Shown: positions 19,294-29,626 of the stretch, piece by piece
Numbering within the stretch: position 1 is the first letter of the stretch
How the letters are laid out: every line of letters starts with the position of its first letter
Assembly (NCBI GenBank): GCA_938743325.2
Contig: OW568884.1
Coordinates: forward strand, 434,001-498,000
Reading direction: 5' to 3'
From: Pycnococcus provasolii
Lineage: Eukaryota > Chlorophyta > Pseudoscourfieldiophyceae > Pseudoscourfieldiales > Pycnococcaceae
DNA length: 64,000 bases
Made by a program: the position numbers and the translations under genes
The notes under the pieces: model-generated
Told to the model about the DNA's origin: nothing
What the model saw: only the letters and a program-made list of their open reading frames with translations
Database searches by the model: none

Positions 19294-19992
19294 GGTGATC
19301 CTACTTTTTCAATTGAATAAATGATTTAAATTTAATAATAAATGATTTTCCGAAACAGAAACGTGTGTTAGAACAAAACGTCAGAACATGAAAACGTCAA
19401 AACGGCCTCAAAGAAACAGTTTGTATGTACTGAACGACTGTACAGGTACTGTACTGTACACGTGGCAGAATACGTACGGTACAGTACTGTACCGTAATTA
19501 AAAACGTTTCTATTCGAGACGTCTTCTCGATTTCGCGCGGCGGCGAAACCATAAGATGATGAACCAGCTGGTCAAAAAGTCACAAACGTGACGAAGGGAG
19601 TTTTGAATTAACGGACGATCTCGCCTTACTGCGCGGAGTAAAATTGGGAGGTTAACGAGAACCACCGTTGTACTAAGCGGAGTAAAATTGGGAGGTTAAC
19701 GAGAACCACCGTTGTAATAAGCGGAGTAAATTACATACACTCGGCTGTGCCATGCGCCTTAAACCTTTACCAGGTTGTATGTAGGTATGTTGTAAGGGTG
19801 CGTCCTGTTCTCCTGCGGCCGGCCGCCCACGAGCCTCGAGGTTGAGTGAGCCTCCCTCATCCCGCTCTCATCGGAAAGCTCGCTTAAGGTATCGCGCGTT
19901 TGTTTAAGCCGTTCCGCATCGCATCGCATCGCATCGAATTCTCTCCAAGTGAGTCATTTTCCAACTTTTCATCTCTCTTGAGTCTCCTGGCC
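19294..19992. other. Intergenic region with repeats
   Basis: No gene is seen. It contains imperfect inverted GTAC-rich DNA near 19445-19497 and the 44-bp direct repeat at 19633-19731. A gcatcgcatcgcatcg run lies just upstream of the RCC1 gene. Confidence 0.6.
19633..19731 (+). repeat. 44-bp direct repeat, 2.3 copies
   Basis: Units start gcggagtaaaattgggaggt at 19633, 19677 and (partial) 19721, with only one difference between the two full copies. The array is upstream of the RCC1 gene. Confidence 0.95.
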
Positions 19993-22458
19993 ATGTCTGC
20001 GTCTGTAGTCAGCTATCGTCGCCGCTCGTTTTTAAAGTGCTTACTAATAATAGTAGTACTTGCACTCTTCTTCCCTTTTGACCTCGGGCTTGCGGCGCGA
20101 GTTGATAGCTCGGCTGGGGGGAACGCGCACGCTCACGTCGAGCTTTTTTCGTGGGGACGCAACAACGCGGGCCAACTTGGCGTCGTAGACGAGAAAGATA
20201 GAACAAACCCAACGCTCGTGGAAGTGCTGAAACCAAAGACGTTCGCGTGGATCGCTAGCGGAGGATCGGACCAGGTGGACGGACACAGCGTGCTGCTCAC
20301 TGACGGAGGGAAGATGTACACAACGGGAGATAACTCGTACGGACAGCTCGGCTTTGGGGACGTGAGAGATCGCGACGCGCCGAGCCCGCTCGCGTCGCTC
20401 TTCGGGCACGAGTTCACACGTGCGGCAACCGGCGAATCGCACACGGTGGCGCTCGACAAGGATGGAAGGGTGTTTGTGTGGGGAGGCGGAATCAGAAGGC
20501 AGCTCGGGGGAGACGCCGCGCAGGCACAGATGCCCGAGCCGCGCGAACTCGACGTCACCGCAGGTTCAGGCGAACGCGTCGTTGGCATCTGCGCAGGACA
20601 CTGGTTCAACCTCGCGTGGACCAACCGCGGGTCCGTGCACGCTTGGGGAGATAACAGCTTCGGGGAGCTCGGAACTGGCGACAAGCGACAGCACGACGGC
20701 GTGGTGACTGTTGACCTGCCGACTGGGGGCAACGCCGTGAAAGACGCGGTGTGCGGAGGGCACCACGCGCTCGTCGTCATGCAAGACGGCGGCGTGTATG
20801 CGTGGGGAAAGAACGTGATGGGCCAGCTCGGCAACGGCGCCGCGTCGAACGAGCCAGTCACGAGCCCGATTCTGCTCGACACGCTACCCGACCTCGAGGA
20901 TGGCGAGAAGGTGGTTCGCGCATTTGCGGGATTTGGGCACTCCGCACTGCTAACGGCGCGCGGAAAGCTGTACGTCGCCGGTGACAATGCCCAAGGACAG
21001 CTAGGAATCGGCGCAGGATTGCCGCATAGTGCCAAGTTCAGCAAACCGACCGCTCTCGAGGGTATTCGTGTCATGGACGCCGCGCTTGGGCGAGCTCACA
21101 CCATGATTGTGATGGTGAACGGCGACATGTTCGCGTTCGGTGGAAACACGCACGGCCAGCTTGGCACCGGCGACACGTCGGGCCGTCCCACACCACACCG
21201 CGTGAATCCGGGAATTGCCAAAGATGGCGGCAACCTGCGCGCGAAGCGTGTTTTTGCAGGTCCGTACACAACCTTCGTCGCGGTGGAGGGCGGCGATCTC
21301 CTCGCGTGGGGACGCAACAACGCGGGACAGCTTGGATCCCGCGCGTCTAAGGCGCCTAAGCTTTCGCCCACTAGCGTGGGTGGGGCGGGCGCGGCGACGA
21401 GTATTGCGAGCATTGCCGCGGGCGGCTTTGCGTACCAGTACGAGGGGCACAGCGCGCTCGTTTCAGGCGACGGAGAAATGTTCACGTGGGGCGCGAATGC
21501 GTGGGGACAGTGCGGTACAGGCGAGAGCGGCGATGGCCACGGCATACCTGCCCGCAATCCGTGGGTTGGAAAGCACAAGATTGTGCGTGTGGCCGCTGGA
21601 CAGTTTAGCACGGCGGCCATTACAGATGCCGGTGAGGTGTACGTATTTGGCCTGAACGACTCGGGTCAGCTTGGCAAGGGCGACTTCTCGCCAGGCATGG
21701 TGGAGGTGCCGCAGCGAGTTCACATTGACGGCGAGGTTGTGGGTGTGAGCATCGGGTACGCTCACATGCTCGCGTGGACGAGTGACGGCAAGTTGCTGAG
21801 CTGGGGTCGAAATTTCTACGGCCAGCTAGGCGTTGGAGATCACCGGGACAAGTCGTCTCCCCAGGTGGTAAGCTACCTGCAGGAGGAGAAGGTTGTGAGT
21901 GCCGCGGCTGGCCAGTTTCACTCGGTCGTGGTGACAGAGCGAGGCGAGCTGTACGGTTTTGGCTACAACCGCGACTACGAGCTTGGCGTTGGCGACAATA
22001 TGGACCGCGTTCTCCCCCAGGTCGTGCCCACTCTAAGTGGGAAAAAGGTCGTGGCCGTGGCCGCTGGTGGGTACCACACGCTCGCGGTGACGGAGGACGG
22101 CTCGCTTTACACTTGGGGACTGAACAATCTGCACCAGCTAGGTCGCGCCGAGAAGAGCAGCGGAAAGGTGCCAAGTTTGGTGCCGCTGACGTCGGGTGGG
22201 ATTGTGGGTGGCCGACAGATTGGCAAGCGTCTCAAGGCTACGCAAGTGGCTGCTGGAACGTGGCACTCGCTCGCGGTAACGCAAGACGGCAGCCTCTTCG
22301 CTTGGGGGCGTTGCGAGCATGGCGCTCTCGGCGTGCCTTGTGATGGTGGCGAGAATGGTGCAATGTCTCAACCGCATCGCGTCGAATCTCTGAAGGACAA
22401 AAAGGTACTGATGGTAGCTGCCGGTGCCGCGCATTCGCACGCGGTGGTGGCTGCATGA
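19993..22458 (+). CDS. Secretory or membrane-anchored RCC1-repeat propeller protein
   Basis: An 821-aa protein made almost entirely of RCC1 repeats. I count fourteen copies of the core pattern (for example SWGRNNAGQLG, TWGANAWGQCG, SWGRNFYGQLG), enough for two seven-bladed propellers in tandem. The N terminus from the first ATG has a basic segment (SYRRRSFLKC) and a strong hydrophobic helix (LLIIVVLALFFPF). This suggests a signal peptide or type II anchor, which is unusual since RCC1 and UVR8 relatives are nuclear or cytosolic. No kinase, HECT or FYVE domain is fused. The binding partner is unknown. A TGTAA signal lies at 22498-22502. Confidence 0.85.
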   Translation: MSASVVSYRRRSFLKCLLIIVVLALFFPFDLGLAARVDSSAGGNAHAHVELFSWGRNNAGQLGVVDEKDRTNPTLVEVLKPKTFAWIASGGSDQVDGHSVLLTDGGKMYTTGDNSYGQLGFGDVRDRDAPSPLASLFGHEFTRAATGESHTVALDKDGRVFVWGGGIRRQLGGDAAQAQMPEPRELDVTAGSGERVVGICAGHWFNLAWTNRGSVHAWGDNSFGELGTGDKRQHDGVVTVDLPTGGNAVKDAVCGGHHALVVMQDGGVYAWGKNVMGQLGNGAASNEPVTSPILLDTLPDLEDGEKVVRAFAGFGHSALLTARGKLYVAGDNAQGQLGIGAGLPHSAKFSKPTALEGIRVMDAALGRAHTMIVMVNGDMFAFGGNTHGQLGTGDTSGRPTPHRVNPGIAKDGGNLRAKRVFAGPYTTFVAVEGGDLLAWGRNNAGQLGSRASKAPKLSPTSVGGAGAATSIASIAAGGFAYQYEGHSALVSGDGEMFTWGANAWGQCGTGESGDGHGIPARNPWVGKHKIVRVAAGQFSTAAITDAGEVYVFGLNDSGQLGKGDFSPGMVEVPQRVHIDGEVVGVSIGYAHMLAWTSDGKLLSWGRNFYGQLGVGDHRDKSSPQVVSYLQEEKVVSAAAGQFHSVVVTERGELYGFGYNRDYELGVGDNMDRVLPQVVPTLSGKKVVAVAAGGYHTLAVTEDGSLYTWGLNNLHQLGRAEKSSGKVPSLVPLTSGGIVGGRQIGKRLKATQVAAGTWHSLAVTQDGSLFAWGRCEHGALGVPCDGGENGAMSQPHRVESLKDKKVLMVAAGAAHSHAVVAA

Positions 22459-22730
22459 CGGTACGTATCCTAAATGAAGGCTAGCCAGCTTCAAGATTGT
22501 AACGAAAAACAGCAATTCCAAAAAAAGAGAGCTTTTTAGGTCTATTCCGAGAAGATTTCGACGCTACAAATTCCTCCCTTGGTCCCGATCACGGGACGTT
22601 AAATACACATAGTCCCACATAGTGCTCCGTGGGATGTTTTGACGTACGTGTGTCTATGTTCTTTTGCTCTTTGCTGTACATTTCATCACCACCGACGCGC
22701 ACTCAGCACCACCATTCATCACTCACCACT

Positions 22731-22767
<37 letters not shown>

Positions 22768-22807
22768 CAATCGTCATCAACAATCAATTCATCATCTACA
22801 TACTTGT
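22459..22807. other. Convergent 3' intergenic region with (CA)n microsatellite
   Basis: This lies between the RCC1 gene and the convergent gene at 22808. It holds the RCC1 TGTAA signal and a (CA)n run at about 22733-22766. No gene is seen. Confidence 0.7.
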
Positions 22808-23917
22808 CTAGCCTGGCCCGCCACCGGGTCCACGCACGACACGCGTCGGCTCGTCCGCCTCGAGACGTTTGGCAATGTCACGCGCTTTGGCGAGATCTCC
22901 AGTGCGGTAGGCGAGGTCCATGGCACGTCGCAGTTCCTCCTGGTTCTTCATGTCCTCCGCCTTGCCGGTGTATCTCATTTCAAATCGCAGTCGGTCCACC
23001 TCATTGCGGCGGCTCGCTTCCTCGTCCGCGCGTCGTTGGAGACGCAGAGCGTCCTCGTCCGCACGGCCTCCAAAGGCTGCTGTAGGGTTTGGTTCCTCGT
23101 CGCTATCGTCGGATACTTGCTCTCCGCGCGCACGTCGTCGTGCACGCCTCTCCCTTCTCGTTTGCTTTTCTTCCTTCTCTCGCCTTGCGTGCGCCTCGAG
23201 GTCGTAGTACTTGACGTGCGCGAGCGTAGCGGTGTTGTAGTCCTCGACGTACTCCTTGAAGAGTTCCTTCCATTCCCAGCGTGAAAGGTTTTCGACGTTG
23301 ACTTCCTTGATTTCCGTCGCCCACACGCTGAACTCCGTGCGTTTGTTGTCCGCGTCGCGCTCGGCGTGTATGACACCGTATTTTCCGTACTGTCCTGTGA
23401 GCGCGTTATTGGTTCCTGTTCCTGCGCCTGCGTGTTGGTTCGTCGGCGACGGCGATCTGCTTCTTTTTCCTGAAGAGTGGTGTCTTCTATGGTGGTGTCT
23501 TCGTCGTTTGTGCGACCTGCCTCCACCACCATGATCGTCGTGCGCGTCAGAGTTCTCCCGAGCGCGACTACTTCTCTGCTCCTCAAGTTCTCTTCCCAAG
23601 TCTACCTTATCATCTTCATCATCGTTCTTTTGCAACCCCGCGGCAGTCAACTGTTGTTTCAAACGATCTCTCTCAGCAAAGAACGCTTTTAATAAAGACG
23701 AAGCTTCCAGAATCGCTTTCTCGTCCATGGATTGTCCCCCCGTGATATCAAAGGTGGAGTATCCTAGCAGTGACAACGCCATGGAGAGCGTGGAAGTGCG
23801 CCGAGAAGGGAATTGACGAGATAACTCACTAACAAGACTATCAAATCTTAGAAACTGTTGTTTCAAGGCGTGCTGCTCCACCATAGAAAGACTGCGAGGT
23901 TGTTGAGAAGACGCCAT
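22808..23917 (-). CDS. Nuclear RS/RE-rich protein, probably splicing-associated, 369 aa
   Basis: The N-terminal 90 residues are helical, followed by a low-complexity basic block (HKRRRHHHRRHH, then KRSRSPSP) typical of nuclear-speckle proteins. A central conserved block then runs YGKYGVIHAERD, EFSVWATEIKEV, ELFKEYVEDYNTATL and KYYDLEAHAR. I recognise this block as belonging to a conserved eukaryotic family in which the KYG, EF.W and DYNTAT motifs recur, but I cannot name it with certainty. The C terminus is a long charged helix. It starts at the first ATG, 70-180 bp from a telomere-like tract shared with the divergent RRM-like gene. Confidence 0.65.
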   Translation of the reverse strand: MASSQQPRSLSMVEQHALKQQFLRFDSLVSELSRQFPSRRTSTLSMALSLLGYSTFDITGGQSMDEKAILEASSLLKAFFAERDRLKQQLTAAGLQKNDDEDDKVDLGRELEEQRSSRARENSDAHDDHGGGGRSHKRRRHHHRRHHSSGKRSRSPSPTNQHAGAGTGTNNALTGQYGKYGVIHAERDADNKRTEFSVWATEIKEVNVENLSRWEWKELFKEYVEDYNTATLAHVKYYDLEAHARREKEEKQTRRERRARRRARGEQVSDDSDEEPNPTAAFGGRADEDALRLQRRADEEASRRNEVDRLRFEMRYTGKAEDMKNQEELRRAMDLAYRTGDLAKARDIAKRLEADEPTRVVRGPGGGPG

Positions 23918-23982
23918 GGTGATTCGCGATGCAGATTCAGTATGGCGGCGACGAAGAAAAGGACGTCACAAAAAAAGCCCGT

Positions 23983-24094
23983 CCCGAACCCTTCTAACCC
24001 TAACCCTAACCCTCGAAACCCTAACCTTATAACCCTAACCCTGTAAACCCGAACCCTGTAACCCTAAGTGCCCTCTAGCCCTCGAAACCCTAAC
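23983..24094. repeat. Telomere-like CCCTAA tract between divergent genes
   Basis: About ten CCCTAA or near-CCCTAA units, interrupted by tcgaa, tataa, gtaaa and similar spacers. The tract lies between start codons at 23917 (minus) and 24172 (plus). Confidence 0.9.
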
Positions 24095-24171
24095 CAGCTG
24101 GTCCCATTTCCTTCTACTCATAGGGGGGGCGAAATTCGAAGCTTCCAAAAACAGAACTAATCGGAACATCC

Positions 24172-24669
24172 ATGGCGTCCATGTTCGAGCCTCCTCGTTT
24201 TCGGGACGGGGATAACACACCATTGAAGTCGTCCAGTAGTGTGGTGATTGTGAACCTGCCTCCTGCTGCCTCTACCTCCATGATTGCATCTATGGCTTCA
24301 TCCTTTGGACCCGTCGCACACGTCAACCGACCGGAAGGATACGCGTTTTGTTTTGTGCACTTCAAACACGACACACTTGACACACAAGGACACGCAGATA
24401 CGTGCGTACCACGCGCACTGAGAGCGCGATTCATTGATGTTCAAGTACCTGTAAGTGGTGGTGCAAACGAACTTGCGGGTGACGACTTTCATGATGAGGA
24501 TGGTGCTCATGCAGACACCAAGAATACTGATACAGAAGTCTGTGAGCACACCACTACTACTACTACTACTGTACGGTGCCCAATCAAACCAGCAAACCAC
24601 AGCGACGCGAACATCGTGCGCTGGCGCAGAAATGTGGCGAAAAAAGCAATCAGTAGTAACACCTTGTAA
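24172..24669 (+). CDS. Divergent RRM-like protein, 165 aa
   Basis: The N-terminal half has the two signature strands of an RNA-recognition motif: VVIVNLPPA (RNP2-like) near residue 24 and GYAFCFVHF (RNP1-like) near residue 60. They are separated by a helix with SSFGPVAHV, as in canonical RRMs. The rest is acidic and Thr-rich; the run of seven Thr is encoded by an (ACT)n microsatellite, and a basic tail follows. The domain is shorter than a full RRM at its C-terminal end. The stop codon overlaps TGTAA (24665-24669). It probably binds RNA; no target is known. Confidence 0.6.
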   Translation: MASMFEPPRFRDGDNTPLKSSSSVVIVNLPPAASTSMIASMASSFGPVAHVNRPEGYAFCFVHFKHDTLDTQGHADTCVPRALRARFIDVQVPVSGGANELAGDDFHDEDGAHADTKNTDTEVCEHTTTTTTTVRCPIKPANHSDANIVRWRRNVAKKAISSNTL

Positions 24670-24816
24670 CATTCTTTCACTCTCTCCAACGGCGTCGCAT
24701 GTTTGGTCGGCAGGGAACGAGGCGGTGTATATAAACCGTTTGCTTTGTTTTGTTACTTAATCTCAACTTGCGAATATTGCATCTCTCCCTGCTGTCATTC
24801 CTTGCAAACCTCACCT

Positions 24817-26442
24817 TCACGCAACCTCCACCTCCGGCATCGCGCACGCGCGCTCCGCCGCCACCTTAAGCGCAGGCGCGCCAAATCCGGCATTGCACAG
24901 GTTGGCGAACACACGCGAGTGCTTCATCCAGTACTGTGAGTGCTCCGGCTTCGACGAAGAAACGCATGTGTCGTGGAAGGCGTGCAGAGCTGCGCCGAAG
25001 CAATCCCAGTCCTTCGTGAGCGGCTCCTTCTCGTCGCCAATCAGGCTCACGAGCCTGTTCGCCTCCTCGGCCGCCTTCTCGGCGCTCACGCCGGCACCGG
25101 CGCGAACCGCCGCGATGGCAACCTGCACCACCGCACCGTCGACGGACGCGCGGTGCTTCGACTCCGCCTCGAACGCCGCACGCGCAGACTCCTTCATGTC
25201 GCCGTCATCGGCATGCATGTACGCCATCCAGAGGTGGTGCAGGTCCGCATCGCGCTGCGGGATCGCGTCCATCGGTTCATTCGAAGCGCCGCCGAGCACG
25301 CCGTTGTATCCTGCGCCGCTGCGTCCGTCACCAACAAATTCGTCCACGGGCTCGTCGACAAACGTGTTGGATCCGAACTGCGTAACGTGCGATCCCTGCG
25401 TGTACGTTCCGCCGTGCGACGTGCGCTGCTTCACCTTCGTGTACTGCTCCTCGAGCGTCTCTGTTCCGAGGTTGGACGCGTCGCTGTCCTCGAGCCAGCT
25501 GACGGAGAAGAGGTCGCCAAGGCACGTGTTGTATCCCGCGGGCGGCGCAGGCTGCATGCCCGGGCAGTAGCATCCCCAGCTCGACTCCTGCGCGTTCGCG
25601 GCGGTCATGACCTGGTTTCATTTTCATTTTGAGGCGTATTTATTGGGTTAGTTGACTTTTGTTTTGATTTTTATGCAACACGTGCAGGCGAGTTCGAGGT
25701 CTAGAATATGTACGTAGATGTTAAGGTCGGTTGGCATCAAGTTCTGGAAGATGGATCCGCTCTCGCACGCCTCGACGTAGAACACGAGCTTCTTGAATCC
25801 GTTCGCGGCCGCCTTGGCCTTGAGCGTGTCGATAAGGTCGTTCGCCTGGAGGAACGGCATGTTGGGCATGCCGAGGATACCCGGCCCACCGTGGTCGGCG
25901 AAGTACACGAACACCACGTCGTCTGGGCCGCTCGCGATGACCTTACCAGTTGAGTCTGGGGCATTTTTCGTCGCGCCTTCGGAGTCGCCGGCGAGCACGC
26001 TGAGGAACGACTTTGCGTTGACGTTCTTTCCGGTGTAGTCCTTGGGCACACCCTTGTACACGTCCGGTCCCCCTGGCTTGTTGATGATGGTTCCCTTGTG
26101 CGGGTTTGAGTACGAGTTGGCGATATCGTCCGCCATCATGACGACAATATTTTCGTCTGGGATGCCCCACTTCGACACGACTTGGTAGCTGTGCGCGATA
26201 TCAGCCTGGTGGCGGTAGTTTCCCCATCCGGCGGATCCGGCAATTAAAAGCGCCCAGTGTTTTCCTGACGACGATGACGACCTCTTTTCTTGCATCTTCA
26301 ATGACGACTTCAAGGTAGACATGAATAGAGGCCTACCAGAACTAGAGGCCGACACACAATAAGGAAAGAAGCTGGCCGACATCATCACCACCATCAAGAC
26401 AGAGAGCCTTAAGAGAACCTTATTCAAGGCCGCCGGCATCAT
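24817..26442 (-). CDS. Legumain / vacuolar processing enzyme (C13 peptidase), two exons
   Basis: An asparaginyl endopeptidase of vacuole or lysosome that matures and degrades proteins. Exon 1 is 26442-25714 and exon 2 is 25611-24817; together they give 507 aa. Exon 1 has a signal peptide, the RHQAD motif, catalytic His184 in YFADHGGPG and Cys226 in VEACESGS. Exon 2 continues the family sequence (VMTAANAQESSWG, CLGDLFSVSW) through the C-terminal prodomain. Reading the two frames separately would give two partial proteins; the splice restores the conserved NIYVMTAANAQ. The C-terminal helical region is complete, so the zymogen should be functional. Confidence 0.92.
25612..25713 (-). other. Intron of legumain gene
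   Basis: A 102-bp intron in phase 0, with GT at 25713-25712 and AG at 25613-25612 (minus-strand reading). Both junctions are pinned by the conserved NIY and VMTAANA residues. Confidence 0.88.
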
Positions 26443-27506
26443 GGGGAAGGGGTGGAATGAAAAACTAAATTGACTGATGTAACCGACGTGGCCAGAGTTC
26501 TTTTTGGTTTTTGGCCTTACGGTTCGCGAGCCTCAAATACCACCTTCGCATGGCATCGCATTGCACGAGGAGCACCTTGGGCATACACCTTGACCTTGGG
26601 AGGCATTCTTTGGAAGAATTGCCACTTTTTAAAGGTGTTCACGCATCGCAAAGACGCAAAGGAGCCGCTTGCCTACATATTATTGTCCAATCCATCCCGA
26701 TGCTACTATCGTTTTGACGAGGGCCATCGTTTTGGGCCTTCTTTGGGGCCTTGTGTGCAAGCAACCCACATTGCAAGGACCAATTAACGCGCACGCACAG
26801 AACGCACGCACCGACCTAGCTAAGTTTAGGGGTTTTATGTTTTATTTTTTAGTCTAGTGAGGCTGCCCCCTCCACCTGGGGGGTCTCCCACCAACCCCTA
26901 ATTAAAGTTTACTGGATTCCTCCTGTCCTGTCCTGGGAACCCAACCCCGATTATGATTCCGCGCCCTTTCGTTTCCCGGTTTCCGCCTGTTCTGTTCACT
27001 GATGAGGTACATTTTCAAACTTCCCTCTGACAGATATTTCGACTTATTTTTAACACACGGTTCATCATTCCCAAGAGGCACTCACTCTCACTGTACTGTG
27101 TTTGTTGTATCACTTGTGTCACTTGTATCGTGTCACTTGTGTCACGGGCGAGCAACGGCTTAAGCATCCGGGCGAGTCTTGTTGAAATTACACTCGGGCG
27201 AGAACGGCTTAAGCATCCGGGCGAGTCTTGTTGGATTAAGTATATTCGAGACACACTCAGCTCGTGTATCAGTACTGGGCGTGCTGAGCGAGCGAGCGAG
27301 CTTTAGCAGCCAATATCTTTATTAGCAGCAGCAGTGCGACGACAGGTCGTGTGGAGTCACTTGTCTTCTTACAGGAGACAGTTGTCTTCTTGTCTTGTCA
27401 TTCTCGTTATTGGCATACAGTTTGAACAGTTGGTTACCAGGGACCCTTACGATACGTTCATTGGCATATCCTAGTTCAGGGATAATATCATACGTTAGCC
27501 CTATCT
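26443..27506. other. Divergent intergenic region with short repeats
   Basis: About 1.06 kb between legumain (minus) and the SET gene (plus). Near 27144-27236 a unit of roughly 46 bp containing acggcttaagcatccgggcg is repeated twice, preceded by repeats of tcacttgtgtcac. No gene or tRNA is seen. Confidence 0.55.
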
Positions 27507-29579
27507 ATGATGATGGATCCAGGTCCTTCTTCTGATGTTGTTGAACAAGTGGCAGCACCTGTTTCTTTGAGGAAACGCGTGTTGTTGCTGGAAGAAAAGG
27601 AGCCTGTCATGCAGCAGGCTCATCCTGTGGGGGAGGATCATAACGGTATGCAGGATGATAGTGATGTTGGTCCTTCTGCTGTTCTCGATGAGGAGGAGAA
27701 GAATCTCAACAACTTCGTGACGACGCCTCATGCATCCAAGCCTCATGTTTCTGAGAATTCTGATAAGATGGAGATGCACGTGCCTGAGCATGCACACGCT
27801 CTTGCACCCGCTGCCGGCATCAACAACGAAACCGATGGAAACGACGACGACACTGCTCTCGCTCTGAATTCTCATCAAACAAACGCAGAGCAGCAGTGCG
27901 ATGATGACCGTGAACAACAGCCCTCTCCCTCTCCCCCTCCCCCTCCTCCCCCGCCAAAGCGCCCGTACCCGGGCACGCCGCCGGACGAGTGGATGCCGCG
28001 GCTGATCGCACGCGCCAACGCAGAAGGATGCGTCTGGCACAAAGTCAAGGGATATCCGTACTGGCCGTGCCAACGCGTACCCAACACAGCCGTCGAAGAA
28101 ACGCCTGAGAAGTTTGCACACGTGCCCAAACGCTACGCAAAACAAGACACGCTCATCCAGTACTTTGGAACGCACGAATATCTCTGGGTGCCGGGAAAGG
28201 AACTCACGCCGTTCAGCGACGGAGTTGCCAAGAAGTTTCACAGCAAATGCAAACTGAAGAGCTTTCGCATGGGTCTGCGCGAGATTGAGAGATACCTCGG
28301 CGTGGAGATTGGCGTGGATGATGCAGACGCGGACGCCGACACGCCGACAGGCGAGATTGTCGACCGCATACACCCGTACGCCTGGTTCGATGCTCCTCCT
28401 GAGCCCGAGTCTGAGAGCGAAGACGAAGAGGAGGAGGAGAAGGACGACACGAAGTCAGCACGACGACCTGCAAAGCTCGCACGGTACACCGGGCCTATTT
28501 GGTTTGACCACTGGAAGCCAAACTGCGATGACGCGGCGCAAGATTTCGAACTGCCATACTACATCCTGAACGCTCGCCAGCCTAGGTACGATCACCTACG
28601 ACGCAACATGTACATGCCAGACATCGCGCCCTTTCGGCTGCCCCGCGACGAAGTCAACGTCTGTTCTTGTTGTTTACCGAAAGCTGCGGCGCGGCAGGAG
28701 CAGGCAAGGCGGGCGATCTCAGCGCCGACGCCGAAAAATGTCGTGATCCCAGCTCTTCCAACCGCGAGGCAATCCGCGCGCAATGCCGCCGCGGCAGCGG
28801 CGGCGGCGGCGGACGAGGTGGCGGAATGCAGCATGGATGCTTGCGTTGAAATTCAGAACAACGCAGTGGATGGCGCCTCCGCCGCCGCCGCCGCCGCCGC
28901 CGGGCAAAAGCGCCTGCGTCTCTGTTGCTCCAACACGTGCGAGAATTACGCGCTTCGCATGTTCTGCGACCCGAGACGGTGTCCGGCAGGACGCTTCTGC
29001 GCAAACCTTCCGTTCAGCATGCGCGTGAGCAGTCGCGGTGGCGGCAACAATGGCGGCGAGGGTGGCAGCGTTGGGAGCGTGGAGGAGTTCGTGCCTGATT
29101 TACCGCCGGCGCCAAAGCTTCGGCCGTTCCTGACGGAGCGCCGAGGCTGGGGCTTGAAGACGATGGCGCCAATCGCGAAGGGATCCTTCGTGATCGAGTA
29201 CGTGGGAGAAGTGATCACGGATAGAGAGTGCGAGAGCCGCCTGTGGGCATGCAAGGCGTCGGGTGAGACCAACTACTACCTCATGCAGCTCGGTGCCGGC
29301 CGGATCATTGATGCTCGGCTCAAGGGCAACTTCAGTCGTCTCATCAACAGCAGTTGCGATCCGAACTGCGAGACGCAAAAGTGGACAGACGCGGCATCAA
29401 CGGAGACGCGCGTGGGCATATTTGCGCTGCGCGACATCGCCGCGAATGAAGAGCTGTCGTACGACTACTGCTTTCAGCATTTCGGTACAACGGCGAGCCA
29501 CAGCTTTCGCTGCGAATGCGGCGCGGCGAATTGTCGTGGTGCGCTCGATGCGAGCAAAGCGACAGCAAAGTTCAAATAA
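27507..29579 (+). CDS. PWWP-AWS-SET histone lysine methyltransferase (NSD/ASH1-like)
   Basis: A 690-aa chromatin enzyme, probably an H3K36-type methyltransferase. The N terminus is disordered. A PWWP domain (CVWHKVKGYPYWPCQRV) lies at about residues 170-260. An acidic linker and an Ala-rich stretch follow. A Cys-rich AWS segment (LRLCCSNTCENYALRMFCDPRRC) leads into the SET domain at about 535-665, with RGWGLKTMAPIAKGSFVIEYVGEVI and ELSYDY, and a post-SET CECGAANCRG. The NHSC motif reads NSSC: the His is replaced by Ser in an otherwise canonical NSSCDPNCETQKW. This may weaken SAM binding. It starts with ATGATGATG at 27507. Confidence 0.88.
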   Translation: MMMDPGPSSDVVEQVAAPVSLRKRVLLLEEKEPVMQQAHPVGEDHNGMQDDSDVGPSAVLDEEEKNLNNFVTTPHASKPHVSENSDKMEMHVPEHAHALAPAAGINNETDGNDDDTALALNSHQTNAEQQCDDDREQQPSPSPPPPPPPPKRPYPGTPPDEWMPRLIARANAEGCVWHKVKGYPYWPCQRVPNTAVEETPEKFAHVPKRYAKQDTLIQYFGTHEYLWVPGKELTPFSDGVAKKFHSKCKLKSFRMGLREIERYLGVEIGVDDADADADTPTGEIVDRIHPYAWFDAPPEPESESEDEEEEEKDDTKSARRPAKLARYTGPIWFDHWKPNCDDAAQDFELPYYILNARQPRYDHLRRNMYMPDIAPFRLPRDEVNVCSCCLPKAAARQEQARRAISAPTPKNVVIPALPTARQSARNAAAAAAAAADEVAECSMDACVEIQNNAVDGASAAAAAAAGQKRLRLCCSNTCENYALRMFCDPRRCPAGRFCANLPFSMRVSSRGGGNNGGEGGSVGSVEEFVPDLPPAPKLRPFLTERRGWGLKTMAPIAKGSFVIEYVGEVITDRECESRLWACKASGETNYYLMQLGAGRIIDARLKGNFSRLINSSCDPNCETQKWTDAASTETRVGIFALRDIAANEELSYDYCFQHFGTTASHSFRCECGAANCRGALDASKATAKFK

Positions 29580-29626
29580 AAAAGTTCAAATTCAGTGTTA
29601 CCTTGTTTCTTTACAAAATTTGCACA

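Noticed and set aside
24940-25632. Plus-strand frame antisense to legumain exon 2
   Set aside because: No domain, and legumain is a complete, conserved gene on the other strand.
26470-26857. A plus-strand frame of about 105 codons in the legumain-SET interval
   Set aside because: No ATG context, no domain and no TGTAA downstream; probably chance.
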